64,000 nt of DNA from Myotis daubentonii (Eukaryota; Chordata; Mammalia; Chiroptera; Vespertilionidae): assembly GCF_963259705.1 (NCBI RefSeq), contig NC_081840.1, positions 116,921,074-116,985,073 of the forward strand, in the 5' to 3' direction. Made by a program: the position numbers and the translations under genes. The notes under the pieces were generated by a model. That model saw only the letters and a list, made by a program, of their open reading frames with translations, was not told the origin of the DNA and ran no database searches. Shown piece by piece: positions 32,265-43,703 of the stretch. Every line of letters starts with the position of its first letter. The stretch's first letter is position 1.

Positions 32265-35095
32265 CGGTGGTTCTCAACCTTCCTAATGCCACAACCATTT
32301 AATACAGTTCCTCATGTTGTGGTGACCCCCAACCATAAAATTATTTTTGTTGCTACTTCGTAACTGTAATTTTTCTACTGTTATGAATCAAAATGTAAAT
32401 ATCTGATATGCAGGATGTATTTTCATTGTTACAAATTGAACATAATTAAAGCATAGTGATTATTCACAAAAACAATATGTAATTATATATCGTGAAATAT
32501 TTATTTCTAATTACAAATAAATGAAATTTTGTCTTGAAGCATGGTGTAGCATGGGTAACAGTTTTAATATAACAACAGTAAACTACATTGCTACATTTTG
32601 CAACAGTATGCATAAAAAGCCAACGTCAGTGAAAAGGTTGAGATTGCTTCTTTCTCACTAGATCAAAAATTCTCAGGGAAGTCTTTGCAAGAGCACAATG
32701 AAGATCATCTTCCACAACAAGTCTACTTCAGTATTTAGACTTGATAACCAACAAGCCAGAAAACCCTATTTCACAAAGATATGTTGTTGGAAATGGAAGA
32801 AGAAGGCACAATACAATCTCAGACAGAACAGGATATGACTGCAAACACTTGATACAGAATTTTGTAAATGTCATTGTAGAGAAATCAGTTCTCGCTGCAT
32901 TGTTGTTAATAAATTCAATGAACTCCTCTTGTGCTGTCTCAGGAACATCTTCAACTTTGACTGTGAATGGGGCTTCTGGCAAGTGCAAATGGGTGTCAGG
33001 TAGATTTGGAAAGTACGATAAAATTTCGTCTGCAAGCATGTGCAAGTGTCCTTTCACAGAAATGATCATCATAATCCTTTTGTCTGGTTCAATGTCATGT
33101 TCCTCAAAGAAAGCAGATAAGGTAGGCAAAATGTAAATTTTATTTTCATCCAATTTTTTTTTTTTTTGCCAAAGCTGGTTTCATTTGGAATGATCGGATC
33201 TTTTCAGACAAATCGAAGCATGTTGCATTTGGTCCTTGCAGTGATAAATTTAGCTCATTCAAGATGGCAAAGATGTCAACCAAGTAAGCTATTTTCTGCC
33301 GTTCACTTTTATCACCAAAAAGTGCTTTGAACTGCGGACTTGCTTTTTGATTAAGAAACGTTTTGAGTTCATCACGAAGCTCAAAAACACATTTTAAAAT
33401 TTTTCCCCTCAACAACTATCTCGCTTCAGTGTGAAATAGCAGAGCATTGTTTGGGGCATCCAACTCGTTGAACAGTTGCCAAAACAGTTGACTGTTTAAA
33501 GTGCTCACCTTTACAAAATTGACACGACTTATGATGCTTTTCATTATTCTTGTAACTCTTGTGGCAGCGTCTTCATTGCTAATATTTGCTGATGAATCAT
33601 ACAGTGAGTTCCGATGACTTTTGGTGACTCATTCACTACCAAATGTTGAAATCCAGATCAACATCCTAGCATATCTGGAGCACCATCTGTGCAAACACCA
33701 CAAACTTTTTCCCAAGAGATATTATGCTCTTTCAGAAATGAACCAACTGTGTCAAATACATCACGTGCAGTAGTTGTCATTTCAAGAGGTTTGCAAAACA
33801 GAAACTCATCTTTAAAGTCGCCATCATTAATATACCTCACGTAAACCAGTAACTCTGAACAGTTTGCAACATCTGTAGATTCATCCAGCTGGATACTAAA
33901 TATTGGAAGTGGAGAAGATTTAATTTCCTGGATTACCTGATCAAGAATATCAGCAGACATGTCATCTATTCTTCTGTGGACAGTGTCGTTAGAGAAGGAA
34001 ATTGCACTCAATTTCGTAACAAATTTGTCTCCGATCATAACTCGAACAATGTCTTTGGCCGCTGGCAACAGTAAAGTCTCAGTAATGGTGTGAGGTTCAT
34101 AGCTCTGGCGATTCTGAGTGCCACCAAATATGAAGCTTCAATGGCTGCTATGTTTTGTTTGTGGTACTTGCCACCAGTGTCAAGTCTGGCTTTCTTGAGT
34201 CCATCATCTTTGCTTCTAAAATAGTTGGTATCCTTGCTGGCAAAGCTCGGATGCTTGCTATCAAAATGGCATTTTAGTTTGTTCGGCTTCATAGATTTGG
34301 CTGATAGAACTTCACAACAAATAACACAACTTGATTTCTCAATTCCTGCTGTAATTATTGAGGTAAAACCATACTGTAAAAAATCCTCACTATATTTTCT
34401 TTTGTTAACGTTCTTCTCTACACGATCCATTGTCATGCGATGGTTTGCTAATGAAAATAATATATAATAATAGCTTTAATAATACAAAAGATGATACATG
34501 GCATAGTTCAGTCAATACAGTTCATTAAAGTTCCCTATGATTTACCGTTCTCTGTGTTGTTTTTTTACATACCTGTTACTATCACAAGGGGGAAGTATTC
34601 ACATCAACCACAGCTGAATATAAAAGGACCAATCAGCATCCAGATTAAGTTTCCATGGCACAGATATTTTATTTTTGCAGTAGTTGATGCTTTTACAGTA
34701 CATGATTTTACATTTACCCAGTAATTATAATTCACGAAGTGTCGTTTTACCTCCAATACTGCTGCTTTCAACACAGCAGCTGCTTTCTACACAGTAGCTG
34801 CTCTCTACACATGTGTGACTGGTCCGCATAAGTACATTATGGCGCCAACCCTGTCACATACACCTGTATTTGTACAGGGTGTATGTGATGGTGTTGATGC
34901 GATGATGTCATCACACCGGTACTCATACGTGGGCGTATCTGCATGTGGGCGGACCCGCCTGGAGACGGATAGAGGAACGGTGTCTCAGTTCCTAAGACCA
35001 TTGAAAATACGTGTTTTCCTATGGTCTTTGGTGACCCCTGTGAAAGTGTCCTTCGACCCCCAAAGGGGTCGCAACCCACAGTTTGAGAACCGCTG
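32265..35095 (-). mobile_element. SPIN-type hAT transposon, near full length (2.83 kb)
   Basis: Ends: CGGTGGTTCTCAACC at the left and GTTTGAGAACCGCTG at the right, inverted with few changes, followed inside by the SPIN-typical CTAATGCC..ACCATTTAATACAG and GACCCCCAAAGGGGTCGC blocks. The flanking octamers CTTTAAAT and CTCTTAAT agree at 6 of 8. SPIN ('Space Invader') elements are known to have entered several vertebrate lineages, including bats, by horizontal transfer. It lies in an L1. Confidence 0.9.
32626..34436 (-). pseudogene. SPIN hAT transposase, broken copy
   Basis: This is the remnant of the DDE-type transposase that would cut and paste SPIN DNA in the nucleus. The N-terminal piece (34436 downward) has a BED zinc finger with C-x2-C and H-x4-H residues in the context CVICCE..HFDSKH. 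The next piece carries LDESTDVANC and CTDGAPDMLGC, the expected sites of two catalytic aspartates. It is broken by a frameshift near 34097 (shared with the copy at 59179), a TGA stop after DMLGC at 33658, further lesions near 33415, a long T run (A run on the coding strand) near 33153, and a TGA in the C-terminal dimerisation region. The C-terminus (VLCLLLPFPTTYLCEIGF) is recognisable. Closest host relatives in kind are ZBED/Buster-type domesticated hAT genes. It cannot make an active protein as it stands. Confidence 0.9.
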
Positions 35096-36065
35096 CTCTT
35101 AATGGAAGAAGATATTTGCCAATGTTATGCCTAATAAGAGTTATTATCCAAAATTTATTAAGAACTCATACAGCTCGACATAAAAAAGCAAACTATCCAA
35201 TTTAAAAAATAAGCCACGGACCTGAATAGACACTTCTCTGAAAAGAACATTCAGACGGCCAATAGACATGTAAAGGTGCTCAAAGTCACTAATAATTAGA
35301 AAACGCAAATTCAAGCCACAATGAGATATCACCTCCCACTTGTCAGAATGGCTATCATCAAGGAATCAACAAACAACAAATGTTACAGGGAGGCAGAGAA
35401 AATGAAACCCTGGCAGGAATGAAGACTGGTGCAGCCACTGTGAAAAACAGTATGGAGTTTCCTCAAAAAATTAAAAATGGAACTGCCTTTTGACCCAGAG
35501 ATTTCATGTCTGAGAATATATCCTAAGAATCCCAAAACACCAATCAGAAAGAATATATGCACCTCTATGTTCATAGCAGTATTATTTACAATAGCCAAGA
35601 CATAGAAGCAACCTAAGTGCTCATTAATAGGTGAGTGAATAAAGAAGTTGTGGTAGATATATACAATGGAATATTACTGAGCTGTAAGACAAATTAAATC
35701 TTTTCTTTTGCAACAACATGATGGTCCTAGAAGGTATTATGCTAAGTGAAATAAGTCATAGAAAGACAAACTTAATGTGATTTCACGTATATGTGGAATC
35801 TAAAAATACTAATAATAAATTAACAAACAAAATAGACACAAAAACAAATTAATGGTTGCCATGTGGGAGAGTGGTTGGAAGACTGGATGAAAAATGTGAA
35901 GGAATTAAGAAGTTCAAATTGGCATCTATAAAATAGTAATGAGGACATAAAGAATAGCATTGGAAATATAGCCCATAATGTTATAACTAAGTATGGTATT
36001 AGGTTGGTACTAGACTTATTGGAAAGATTAACAAATTAAATAGAGATAAAAAAGATTTTAAAAAG

Positions 36066-36830
36066 TACCAATTTCTAACTTTCAGTGATGAAAAGCACAG
36101 TATCTGAGAAAAAGTATTATTTAGATGTGTTGACCGTAGATTAAGATTTGCAAAAGCTACCCAGAAAAGATTAGTGAGCCTAAAAACATATAGACACTAT
36201 CCAAGATAAAAACAAAGAAAAAAGTGAGAAATAAAATGGTCAGAGCATCAGTGAGCTGTGTAACAAAGTCAAGCAGTCTAATGTCCAAGTAATTAGAATC
36301 CCTTAAAAAGGGGGTGAGACAAAAAAGGTGGGAAGATGAAAAATATTTGAAAAAATTATGGCAGACCATCCTCAAATTTGAAAAAAACAAAGTGTAAAAT
36401 CATAAATTACAACAAACTCCAAGTACAAGAAACTATTTTAAGTGCATCATAGGCAAAGTGTTTAAAAACAGAGAAAAATGTGATATCTTAATAGCAGTGT
36501 AAAATAAATTATATATAAATAAGGGTGATTACAGTGTTTTAGCAGGAAAAATATTGCTAGGTAGATAATATTGGAGCAATATCTTTAAAGATGAAAGAGA
36601 AAATAAGCCCTCACTTTCTTTGCTGGAAAAAAACACTGAAATAAATGTCAACTTAGAATTTTATAACACAAGGAAATATTTTTTAAAAAATGAAGATTAA
36701 AAATATTTTTGCACACATATAAAACTTAAAAACTTCAACACCAGCAGACCCGCACTATTTCTTCAAATGTTAATTGAAGAGCTTTAGGGGAGAGAAAAAG
36801 ATACTATGTGATGGCATAAACAGTAATTAT
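36066..36830 (+). mobile_element. Old L1 5'UTR/ORF1-side fragment
   Basis: CAACAAACTCCAAGTACAAG near 36412 and TTTAAAGATGAAAGAGAAAA near 36582 match the old L1M-type region upstream of ORF1. Family assignment is tentative. Confidence 0.5.
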
Positions 36831-37308
36831 CAGATTAGATGAAAAAGTAAAAGGGAAAGATAGGTTAATGTTAAATCAGAAGCTGCGAAGGGACTGAGAT
36901 ATTATTCTACTTGCAAGATATATACTAAAAATAGATTAGATATATAGATAGATAGATCTATACATACATGATAGAGAGATAATGATGGATAGACACCAGC
37001 AGAATCTGCAGGCATCTGAGTCAGCAACCAGAGCTTTATCTAGTTGATCCCCGAAGCCCAGCACCCTGCAGGTAACATGATGGGAGTCAGATGAATAATT
37101 CTACCATACGGCTGGATCAAACTACAGCAAGCAGATAAAGCAAATATGAATCTGAGAGTTTACACAGCAGAAGGGTAGCTGCTCTCCCCTCTCCTCCTGA
37201 TGGAAGAATAGGAGCCTTTACTCCCCAGTATAACCACATCCTCTTCTGGGGGAGGAAGGGGGAGGATCCTGGTTCATACCCTTTGTAATATAAATAAACT
37301 AGAGGCCC
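36831..37308. other. No clear feature
   Basis: Contains a short ATAGATAGAT run near 36945. The part 37010-37290 has moderate GC and resembles no family I can name. Confidence 0.4.
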
Positions 37309-37583
37309 AGTGCACGGATTCATGCACTGGTGGGGTCCCTTGGCCTGGCCTGCAGGGAGGGACCCCACCAGTGCACAAATCCATGCATCAGGCCTCTAGT
37401 TTAATCTCTAAGAACATTGTTTAATCTCTTCCTGCCCTCCCCCCTACCCGCTTCCCTCTGAGATTCACCAGTCTGTTCCATGTTTCCATGCCTGTGCATT
37501 GAGCGTCTGCCCTCTGGTGGTCTTACGCGTCATAGCTACTGGTCCAATGGTCAGACGGTCGCTTAGGCTTTTATATATATAGA
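37309..37583 (-). mobile_element. Fold-back Helitron with two opposed 3' ends, copy 1
   Basis: Read on minus: 5' end TCTATATATATAAAAGCC at 37583, the HeliBat head, an L1 3'UTR-like piece (GGAACAGACTGGTGAATCTC), then CTAGAGGCC in reverse (37396-37399), and finally the true 3' terminus CTAG at 37309. The two 3' arms (37309-37349 and 37359-37399) are about 41 bp and nearly identical as inverted repeats. The same architecture occurs at 52744-53092. Confidence 0.87.
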
Positions 37584-37749
37584 TGCCACTAAGAAAATGA
37601 TCTTCCAAATTTAAACCCAGAAGTTCATCCCCCTTTGAAATATAAACACTTAGGCAAATATGTTCTTATATCCCTATGGAAGTGGCTTTAAAAATTTGTC
37701 CTTTGACCCAGTACCTATAAGCACCTGGCTAAAGGGGAGATAAGGGAAG

Positions 37750-37791
<42 letters not shown>

Positions 37792-38045
37792 TGGGGGTGG
37801 GAGGGTTTCCTTGTGGGTTTTTTTTAGTCTGAATGGGAACAAATGCTTCCATCATGAAGAAAGCAAATGGCAGAAGATTTAATAGCAATGTCCTGTTAAA
37901 AGAAAATACTACTTGGAAATTAAAGAAAACATGCTTTACAAGAACACATCTGTTTCTTACTCAGGAGGCCAGGATTTTCTAGTAACACTGAGAAATGCAG
38001 GGAAAATTTGACTTCCCATAATAAAGGTAACATAATGGAAATATA
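37584..38045. repeat. Unrecognised stretch with a (TG)n microsatellite
   Basis: A TG run followed by CG units lies at 37751-37790. The rest shows no recognised feature. Confidence 0.75.
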
Positions 38046-38244
38046 CATTGAGTGGCCAGATTATTATGACCACCTGACATTTGTAGGCAAATTAGCTATA
38101 ATTTCACGCTAAAGTTGCTAGAGGGCCAGACCATTTATAAATAGGGAAGCAGGTTGTTTACCACGACAGTCCAAGTGATTTTTTTCCTGAAGATATGGGT
38201 AAACAATGCTATTTAACAGCCTTTGAGAGTTGGGTATATATTAT

Positions 38245-39033
38245 TATGAGTGGCCAGATTATTATGACCACCTGACGTTTGTAGGCAAATTTGCCATATA
38301 CTGCATCACATGGGATATGGAAGCCGAAGGCCTGTCTGCAGTTACCAAGATAAAACATCTCCAATTCACACAGGAACACAATGATTGGACAGTCGAACAC
38401 TGGAAAGAAGTCATGTGGTCCGATGAATCACGTTTCCAGTTGCTTCATGCAGATGGCAGAGTGAGAATTTGGTGGAAACAGAATGAAAGCATGCACCCCA
38501 CATGCATGAGTACAACCCTTCAAGCTGGTGGGGGCAGTGTTATGGTTTGGGGGCATGTTTTCCTGGCATGATTTGGGCCCTTTAATTCATGTGGAACAAC
38601 GTCTGAATAGCACAACATACCTAAGTATCATTGCTGATCAAGTTCATCCTATCATGTTGATGGCATATCCCAATGGAAATGGCTTCTTCCAATAAGACAA
38701 TGCACCATGCCACAGTGCTTGTATTGTGCAGGAGTGGTTTCAAGAACATGAGGGAGACTTTACCTTGCTTAGGTGGCCCCCACAATCACCAGATCTCAAT
38801 CCAATTGAGCATTTGTGGGATGAAGTTAAAAGAGCCATCAGGCAGCTGGTTCCACAACCATCAAGTCTCACAGAACTGGACAGTGCTATTCATCAGGCAT
38901 GGCGTCAGATTCCTAACATCACCTTTCAATATCTTGTGGAGTCAATGCCAAGAAGAATCACTGCAGTATTGAAGGCAAAAGGTGGCCCAATGAAGTACTG
39001 ATGGAATGATCATAATAATCTGGCCACTCAGTG
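38245..39033 (+). mobile_element. Inner Tc1 element, deleted
   Basis: The inner left tip GAGTGGCCAGATTATTATGA repeats the outer tip for about 48 bp. The inner right tip ends CACTCAGTG at 39033. The inner left end runs almost directly into the second half of the transposase, so the part for the DNA-binding domain is deleted. Confidence 0.85.
38320..39001 (+). pseudogene. Tc1 transposase, C-terminal two thirds, broken
   Basis: Tc1 transposases cut TA-flanked elements with a DDE triad spaced by 34 residues between the last two acids. Visible here are the first catalytic aspartate in VMWSDESRF (from 38410), the second in DNAPCHSA (near 38697) and the glutamate in SPDLNPIEHLWDE (near 38805). The N-terminal helix-turn-helix domains are absent: about 227 residues remain of a usual ~340. 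Breaks are a TGA after the region VWGHVFLA (near 38570), an in-frame TAA immediately before the second catalytic aspartate (38695), and a frame change between. The final frame, ending GGPMKY at 39001, is intact. It is a non-functional remnant and its internal deletion predates or accompanies the nested insertion. Confidence 0.9.
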
Positions 39034-39234
39034 TATATATCCCATGTTCAAAGGCTGTTAAATCACATTATTTACCCATATCTTCAGAAAAAAATCACTT
39101 CTACTGTTGTGGTGAACAACCTGCTTCCCTATTTATAATGGTCTGGCTCTCTGGCAACTTCATCACGAAATTATAGCTAATTTGCCTATAAACATCAGGT
39201 GGTCTTAATAATCTGGCCACTCAGTGTATATATA

Positions 39235-40030
39235 CTAGAGGCCTGGTGCACAAAATTTGTGCACGGAGGGGGGATTCCCTCAGCCCAGCCTGCACCCTCT
39301 CTAATTGGGAACCCATTGGGGGATGTCCGACTGCCAGTTTAGGCCCCATCCAGGGACATTCCTCTCACAATCTGGGACCGCTGGCTTCTAACTGCTCACC
39401 TACCTGCCTGCCTGATCACCCCAAACTGCCCTCCCCTGCTGGCCTGGTTGCCCCCAACTGCCCTCCCCTGCCGGCCTGATCTCGCCCCATCTGCTGTCCC
39501 CTGCAAGCCTGATCTCACCCCAACTGCCCTCATCTGCTGGCCAATTTCATTCTAATTGGTCTGTTTCTATTCCAGTCAGCGTCAAAAGCTCTGCCTCCTA
39601 GCAGCTATTGGTTCCCCACTGCACCCAGATTTGGTTCCGATTGGTTGGTTTCTGTGCCCGTTAGCTTCAGAAGCTCCACCTCCTAGGCAGCCATTGGTCC
39701 TTCATAGCACCCACATTTGGTTCTGATTGGTCAGTTCCTATGCCAGTCTGCATCTCGGGGCCTATCAACGGGGTCTGATCAGAAAAACGGAGATGATCAG
39801 CAGCCCCAGTGGAGGCCTGGAGGGAAATGGAGGTGTGGCTGCTGGCCAGACTAGAGGAGAAAGAGAGAGGCAAGTGTTGATCAAAAGCTGGCTCAGAGGC
39901 AACAGATCAGTCCCTGCTTCTCTCTTCAGGCCTCTCTTTGATTCTCAGCCCTCTCAGCAGTCAGTGCTGGGGCACCGCACCTGCAGCACTGCCAGTTGGT
40001 CCAGCCTGGGTCGTTACTGGTCATTATGAC
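39235..40030 (-). mobile_element. Helitron (HeliBat-type), 5' end degraded
   Basis: CTAGAGGCCTGGTGCAC with a GTGCACAAAATTTGTGCAC hairpin lies just 8 bp from the Tc1 end. Inside is an ~85 bp unit repeated three times (ATTGG near 39555, 39640 and 39726; CCACCTCCTAGGCAGCCATT type). The head (CGTTACTGGTCATTATGACGC on plus) is cut short near 40030. Confidence 0.85.
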
Positions 40031-40380
40031 GCAGGGTTAATTAAAGAATTTAAAAGAATTCAAATTATACAAAATAATTTTCTAAACAAAGTGGAATCAA
40101 AACTAAAATTAATAATAAAAAAGTTATCTCAAAATACTCAAGTATTTCAAAACAGATAACATTTTAAATAGGCATGGGTAACAAAGAAATTAATGTTTAA
40201 AAGTATCTTTTACACAATGAAAATGAAAACAACACAGAAAAATTTGCAAGATTCAGCTATAGTAGTATCTAGAGGGAAACTCATAGCACTAATTGTCTAC
40301 ATGAGTAGGCAAATTCCTTAAAAAAAGACAAGCTAGCAAAGTTTGCTCTAGAAAAAAAAAAGATCATTTGAATAATCCTA
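40031..40380 (+). mobile_element. L1 ORF2 fragment
   Basis: AGAGGGAAACTCATAGCACT near 40270 and surrounding text match sense L1 ORF2, upstream of the polymerase core. Confidence 0.65.
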
Positions 40381-41439
40381 AATTTTTAAAACTTGAATTT
40401 ATACTTAAAAACCTTCTCAAAAGAGAAAAATCAAGGCCCAGGTAGCTTGATTAGGGAGTTTCCTCCTGTTGTTAAGCATAAATTTTCCATGCTCTCACAC
40501 AGAGACAAAACCTTTGCTGATGAACTAGGTCCCACCTTTTTTATATATCAAGGGAATCTTTCCAAGAAGACTCCTATATTTTACCCTCGTCATAAATTCT
40601 CCTATTTTATAAGATCATTCTTGAAAGTACACAGACATACTACTGTTTATTTTTTCTTTAATTATTTTTTCATCCTTTTCTCCTTACTGCCAACATTACT
40701 TTGCTTCTCAAAACAGAAAACCTCCTTGCCTGTACCAGCAGTCCTCAATAGAACTATATGCTGTGATGGAAATCAAGAAATTATGTACCATTTCATTTCT
40801 ATAGATTGAATACAGAAAAAGAAGGCTGTTGTTACCAAGTGCTGTGACAGTGTGGTGTAATCTGAATATTTGTAACATTTTGGTAGCTATGTTAATCCAT
40901 ACAATGTTTTGGAGAAAGAGAAAAATAACATTTGATAGAGGTGTGCTGTATCTTCCATGGACTCATCATTATAGTGTAGGTAAGTCTTGCTTTCAACTAC
41001 GTATCAGCATCTGCATTTTTACCTGAGAGTCATTTCTCACCTCACACTCCCCCCAGGTGTACATAGAAGGCATACAGGGTAGGCCAAAAGTTCTAGAGGA
41101 TTCATTGCTCTAAAAGCAGCCCTCAACCATAGCAGAAGGGTTCATGTACAAATGCTCCAGCTCCCTCACACTTAAAGCTGGATATCTCTGATGTTCAACC
41201 ACATTGCACACTGGTTATGATAATCCTCAGCAGAATTAAGTACCAGCTGCCCAGAATGGTAATTTGCTTAAATATTCAACCTTGATTGGCTGTTTTTCCT
41301 TTCTATGTCACTTCCTTTTGGGATCACCTCTCACATAAACTATTCATACACAATATCTTCTCTTACAGTGTGCTTCACAGGAACACAAAATATGATAGGC
41401 TTTGTAAATTAAATTTAATGAAGTACATATATATCAATG
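40381..41439. other. No feature recognised
   Basis: Contains a 138-codon frame (40393-40809) of low-complexity composition that matches no family I know. ACAGGGTAGGCCAAAAGTTC at 41078 recalls a mariner tip, without a partner. Confidence 0.35.
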
Positions 41440-42105
41440 AAACAGCAATTCCACCCCTACGTGTTTATCTTAGAAGATCTACTGCATATGTGCACTAAGA
41501 GATATCTATAAAGAAATGTTCATAGTACCCCTTTTTGTACTAGCAAATAACTAGAAATAGGAGAAAGGATAACTACTACCTGCCTGCCTGATTGTCCCTA
41601 ACCACTCTGCCTGCCTGCCTGATCACCCCTAACCACCTCTGCCTCGGCCCCTGCCACTGTGGCTTCATCCAGAAGGATGTCTGGAATGACGTCTGGAATG
41701 TCGTTCGGCTGTCCAGTCTAATTAGCATATTACACTTTTATTATTATAGATTATTATTATAGATGTCATCCCAATAAATTCCACTAAAGTACTACCTTCA
41801 TACAATGGAACACTACTCAGCAGTAAAAATTAATGGATTATAACTATAAGTACCATTAAGTAAAATCTCACAAAGGATATTCAGGAAAAAAATAGTTTTT
41901 GAAGAATACATGCATTATGATTCTTTATCTCTCTTTTTTTATGTAAGAACTCAAACTATAAAACTCTTAGAAGAAAACAGACATAAACTTTATGACCTTA
42001 GATTTAGGCAATGGTTCTTTGATATTATACCAAAAGCATAATTGACAAGAAAAATTTTAAAAATTGAACTTCATCTAAATAAAAGCTTCTTTTTTTAATC
42101 CTCAC
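41440..42105 (+). mobile_element. L1 fragments (3' end and ORF2), interrupted by a Helitron piece
   Basis: ACAGCAATTCCACCCCTACG near 41443, TACAATGGAACACTACTCAG near 41801 and TATACCAAAAGCATAATTGA near 42026 are sense L1 phrases. Confidence 0.68.
41577..41750 (-). mobile_element. Helitron 5' part, 3' truncated
   Basis: CCTGCCTGATTGTCCCTAAC repeats and, on minus, the 5' end TCTATAATAATAAAAGTG followed by TAATATGCTAATTAGACTGG. No CTAG end is seen; the left border cuts into the repeat. Confidence 0.82.
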
Positions 42106-42143
42106 TTAATGATATGCTTATTGATTTTTAGAGAGAGAAAATT

Positions 42144-42180
<37 letters not shown>

Positions 42181-42345
42181 CAATGATGCGAGAGAAAAAC
42201 ATCCATTGATTGCCTTCTGTATGCACCCTGACTGGAATCAAACCTGCAACCTAGGTATGTGCCCTCACCAGGAATCGCACCAGCAAAATTTCGGTTTATG
42301 GGATGGCACTCTAATGAACTGGGCCACCAGGTCAGAGCTAAATAA
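42106..42345 (-). mobile_element. Ves SINE with a (CA)n run
   Basis: Reverse SINE body (CAAACCTGCAACCTAGGTAT and GGGCCACCAGGTCAGAGCTA at the head side). A CA run of about 31 bases lies at 42147-42177 within it. Confidence 0.75.
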
Positions 42346-42379
42346 AAACGTATTTTTAGTGGAATTTTTTGGAATTACA

Positions 42380-42745
42380 TCTATAACAATAAAAGTGTAA
42401 TATGCTAATTAGATCGGACAGCCAAACAACTTTCTGGACGTCATTCTGGACGTCCTTCTTGATGAAGCCGCTGTAGCAGGGGCTGAGGCAGAGGCTGTCA
42501 GGGGCGATCAGGCAGGTAGGCAAGCAGTTAGGGGTGATCAGGAAGGCAGGCAGGCAAGCGGTTAGGAAACAGTGGTCCCGGATTGCAAGAGGGATGCTTG
42601 ACTGCTAGTTTAGGCCCTATCCCCGAGGGGTCCTGGACTGAGAGAGGGTGCAGGATTGCGAGGGGTCTCAGATTGCGAGCGGGCTCAGGGATCCTAGCCC
42701 CCCCCCCCCCTCCCTGTGCACAAATTTCAGGCACCAGTCCTCTAG
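42380..42745 (+). mobile_element. Helitron (HeliBat-type), 366 bp, complete
   Basis: A|TCTATAACAATAAAAGTG start, GCAGGCAGGCAAGCGG repeats, an imperfect GTGCACAAATTTCAGGCAC hairpin and CCTCTAG|T. It is a complete relative of the truncated copy at 41577. Confidence 0.93.
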
Positions 42746-43660
42746 TTGGTTAATAAAATTATATAGCTTTCAGGTGTACAATGTTATAATACATTGTACA
42801 TTGTATATTGTATTATGTGCAGGTCAAGTCTCCTTCATCACCGTTTATCCTCCCTTTATCCTTTTCTAAATCCCCCAACCCTCCCATTTCCTCTGATAAT
42901 CACCATATTTTTGTCTGTGTCCTCAATTTGTTTTTTCTTTACGTTATTCCTTCACCTCTTTTACACAGCTCCTAATACACCTCCACTCTGACAGCTGTCA
43001 ATCTGTGCTTTGTATCTATGAATCTGTTTCTATTTTGTTTATTTATTTTGTTCATTAGATTCCATATATAAGGGAAATCATATGGTTCTTGTCTTTCTCT
43101 GACTGCTTTATCTCACTTAGCATAATAATCCCCATGTTTATCCATCCTGTTGCCAAAGTGAGATTTCCTTCTTCCTTATGGCTGAGTAGTATTCCATTGT
43201 GTAAAGGTGCCACTGCTTTTTTATCCACTCATCTGCTGATGGGTATTTGGGCTGCTTTCAAATCTTGACCATTGTAAATAATGCAATGAACATAGAGTCC
43301 ATATATTTTTTTAAATTAGTGTTTCAGGTTTCTTCTGTTATATGACCAGAAGTGGAATGGCTGGGTCATAAGGCAGTTCCATTTTTAAAAAATGTGTTTT
43401 TATTGATTTTTAGAAAGAGAGGAAGGGAGAGATAGAAACATCGATGAGAAACATTGATCAGCTGCCTCCCACATGCCCCCTACTGGGATCAAGTCTGGAA
43501 CCTGGGCATGTGCACTGACCAGGAATCGAACTGGCAACCTCTTGGTGCATGGGTCTACACTCAAATAACTGAGCCACACTGGCTGGGTTCCATTTTTAAT
43601 GTTTTGAGGTAACTTCATATTGCTTTCCATAGTGACTGTGAAGCCACTATGATTCTCTTT
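42746..43660 (-). mobile_element. L1 3' end (ORF2 end and 3'UTR), antisense, split by a SINE
   Basis: TTCAGGTGTACAATGTTATA near 42770, CTCACTTAGCATAATAATCC near 43112 and CTGAGTAGTATTCCATTGTG near 43182 are antisense L1 phrases. It resumes after the SINE. Confidence 0.88.
43395..43586 (-). mobile_element. Ves SINE in L1
   Basis: Reverse SINE with GAAACATCGATGAGAAACAT, CACTGACCAGGAATCGAACT and a CCACACTGGCTGGG head. TTCCATTTTTAA..TTCCATTTTTAA flanks it as target duplication. Confidence 0.9.
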
Positions 43661-43703
43661 TCATAAAGTGAGAAGTATGTAAAAGAACGTGTTTATGGAT
43701 ACT

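Larger units (their letters stand above)
29400..36065 (+). mobile_element. L1 LINE, 5'-truncated, carrying three later insertions
   Basis: Sense ORF2 sequence begins TTGGTTGCATTTTTATATAA, resumes at 31139 after a composite Helitron, and runs through ATGGTAATCAAAACAGCATG to a SINE (31911) and a SPIN copy (32265). From 35104 it continues with TTATTAAGAACTCATACAGC and ends in a 3'UTR near 36065. ORF2 is broken throughout. The order of events follows from the nesting: L1 first, then the other three. Confidence 0.83.
38046..39226. mobile_element. Palindromic Tc1-type element with a second Tc1 element at its centre
   Basis: Outer ends CATTGAGTGGCCAG and CTGGCCACTCAGTG sit between TA dinucleotides, the Tc1/mariner target. 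The left arm (38046-38240) and right arm (39034-39226) are inverted copies of each other over about 190 bp with few changes. Between them lies a shorter Tc1 copy with the same tip. Either a Tc1 jumped into the TA at the centre of a palindromic MITE, or this is one element with long repeats holding two binding sites per end. Confidence 0.88.

Noticed and set aside
33150..33175. Possible programmed frameshift at the T/A run in the SPIN transposases
   Set aside because: The run differs in length between copies and microsatellite-like slippage of a short A tract is simpler.
40393..40809. 138-codon frame
   Set aside because: Low-complexity composition rich in Phe, Leu and Ser, with no known motif and no splice or repeat context to support coding.
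41078..41130. Mariner-like tip ACAGGGTAGGCCAAAAGT
   Set aside because: No partner inverted repeat or transposase remnant was found nearby, so the match is too short to support an element.
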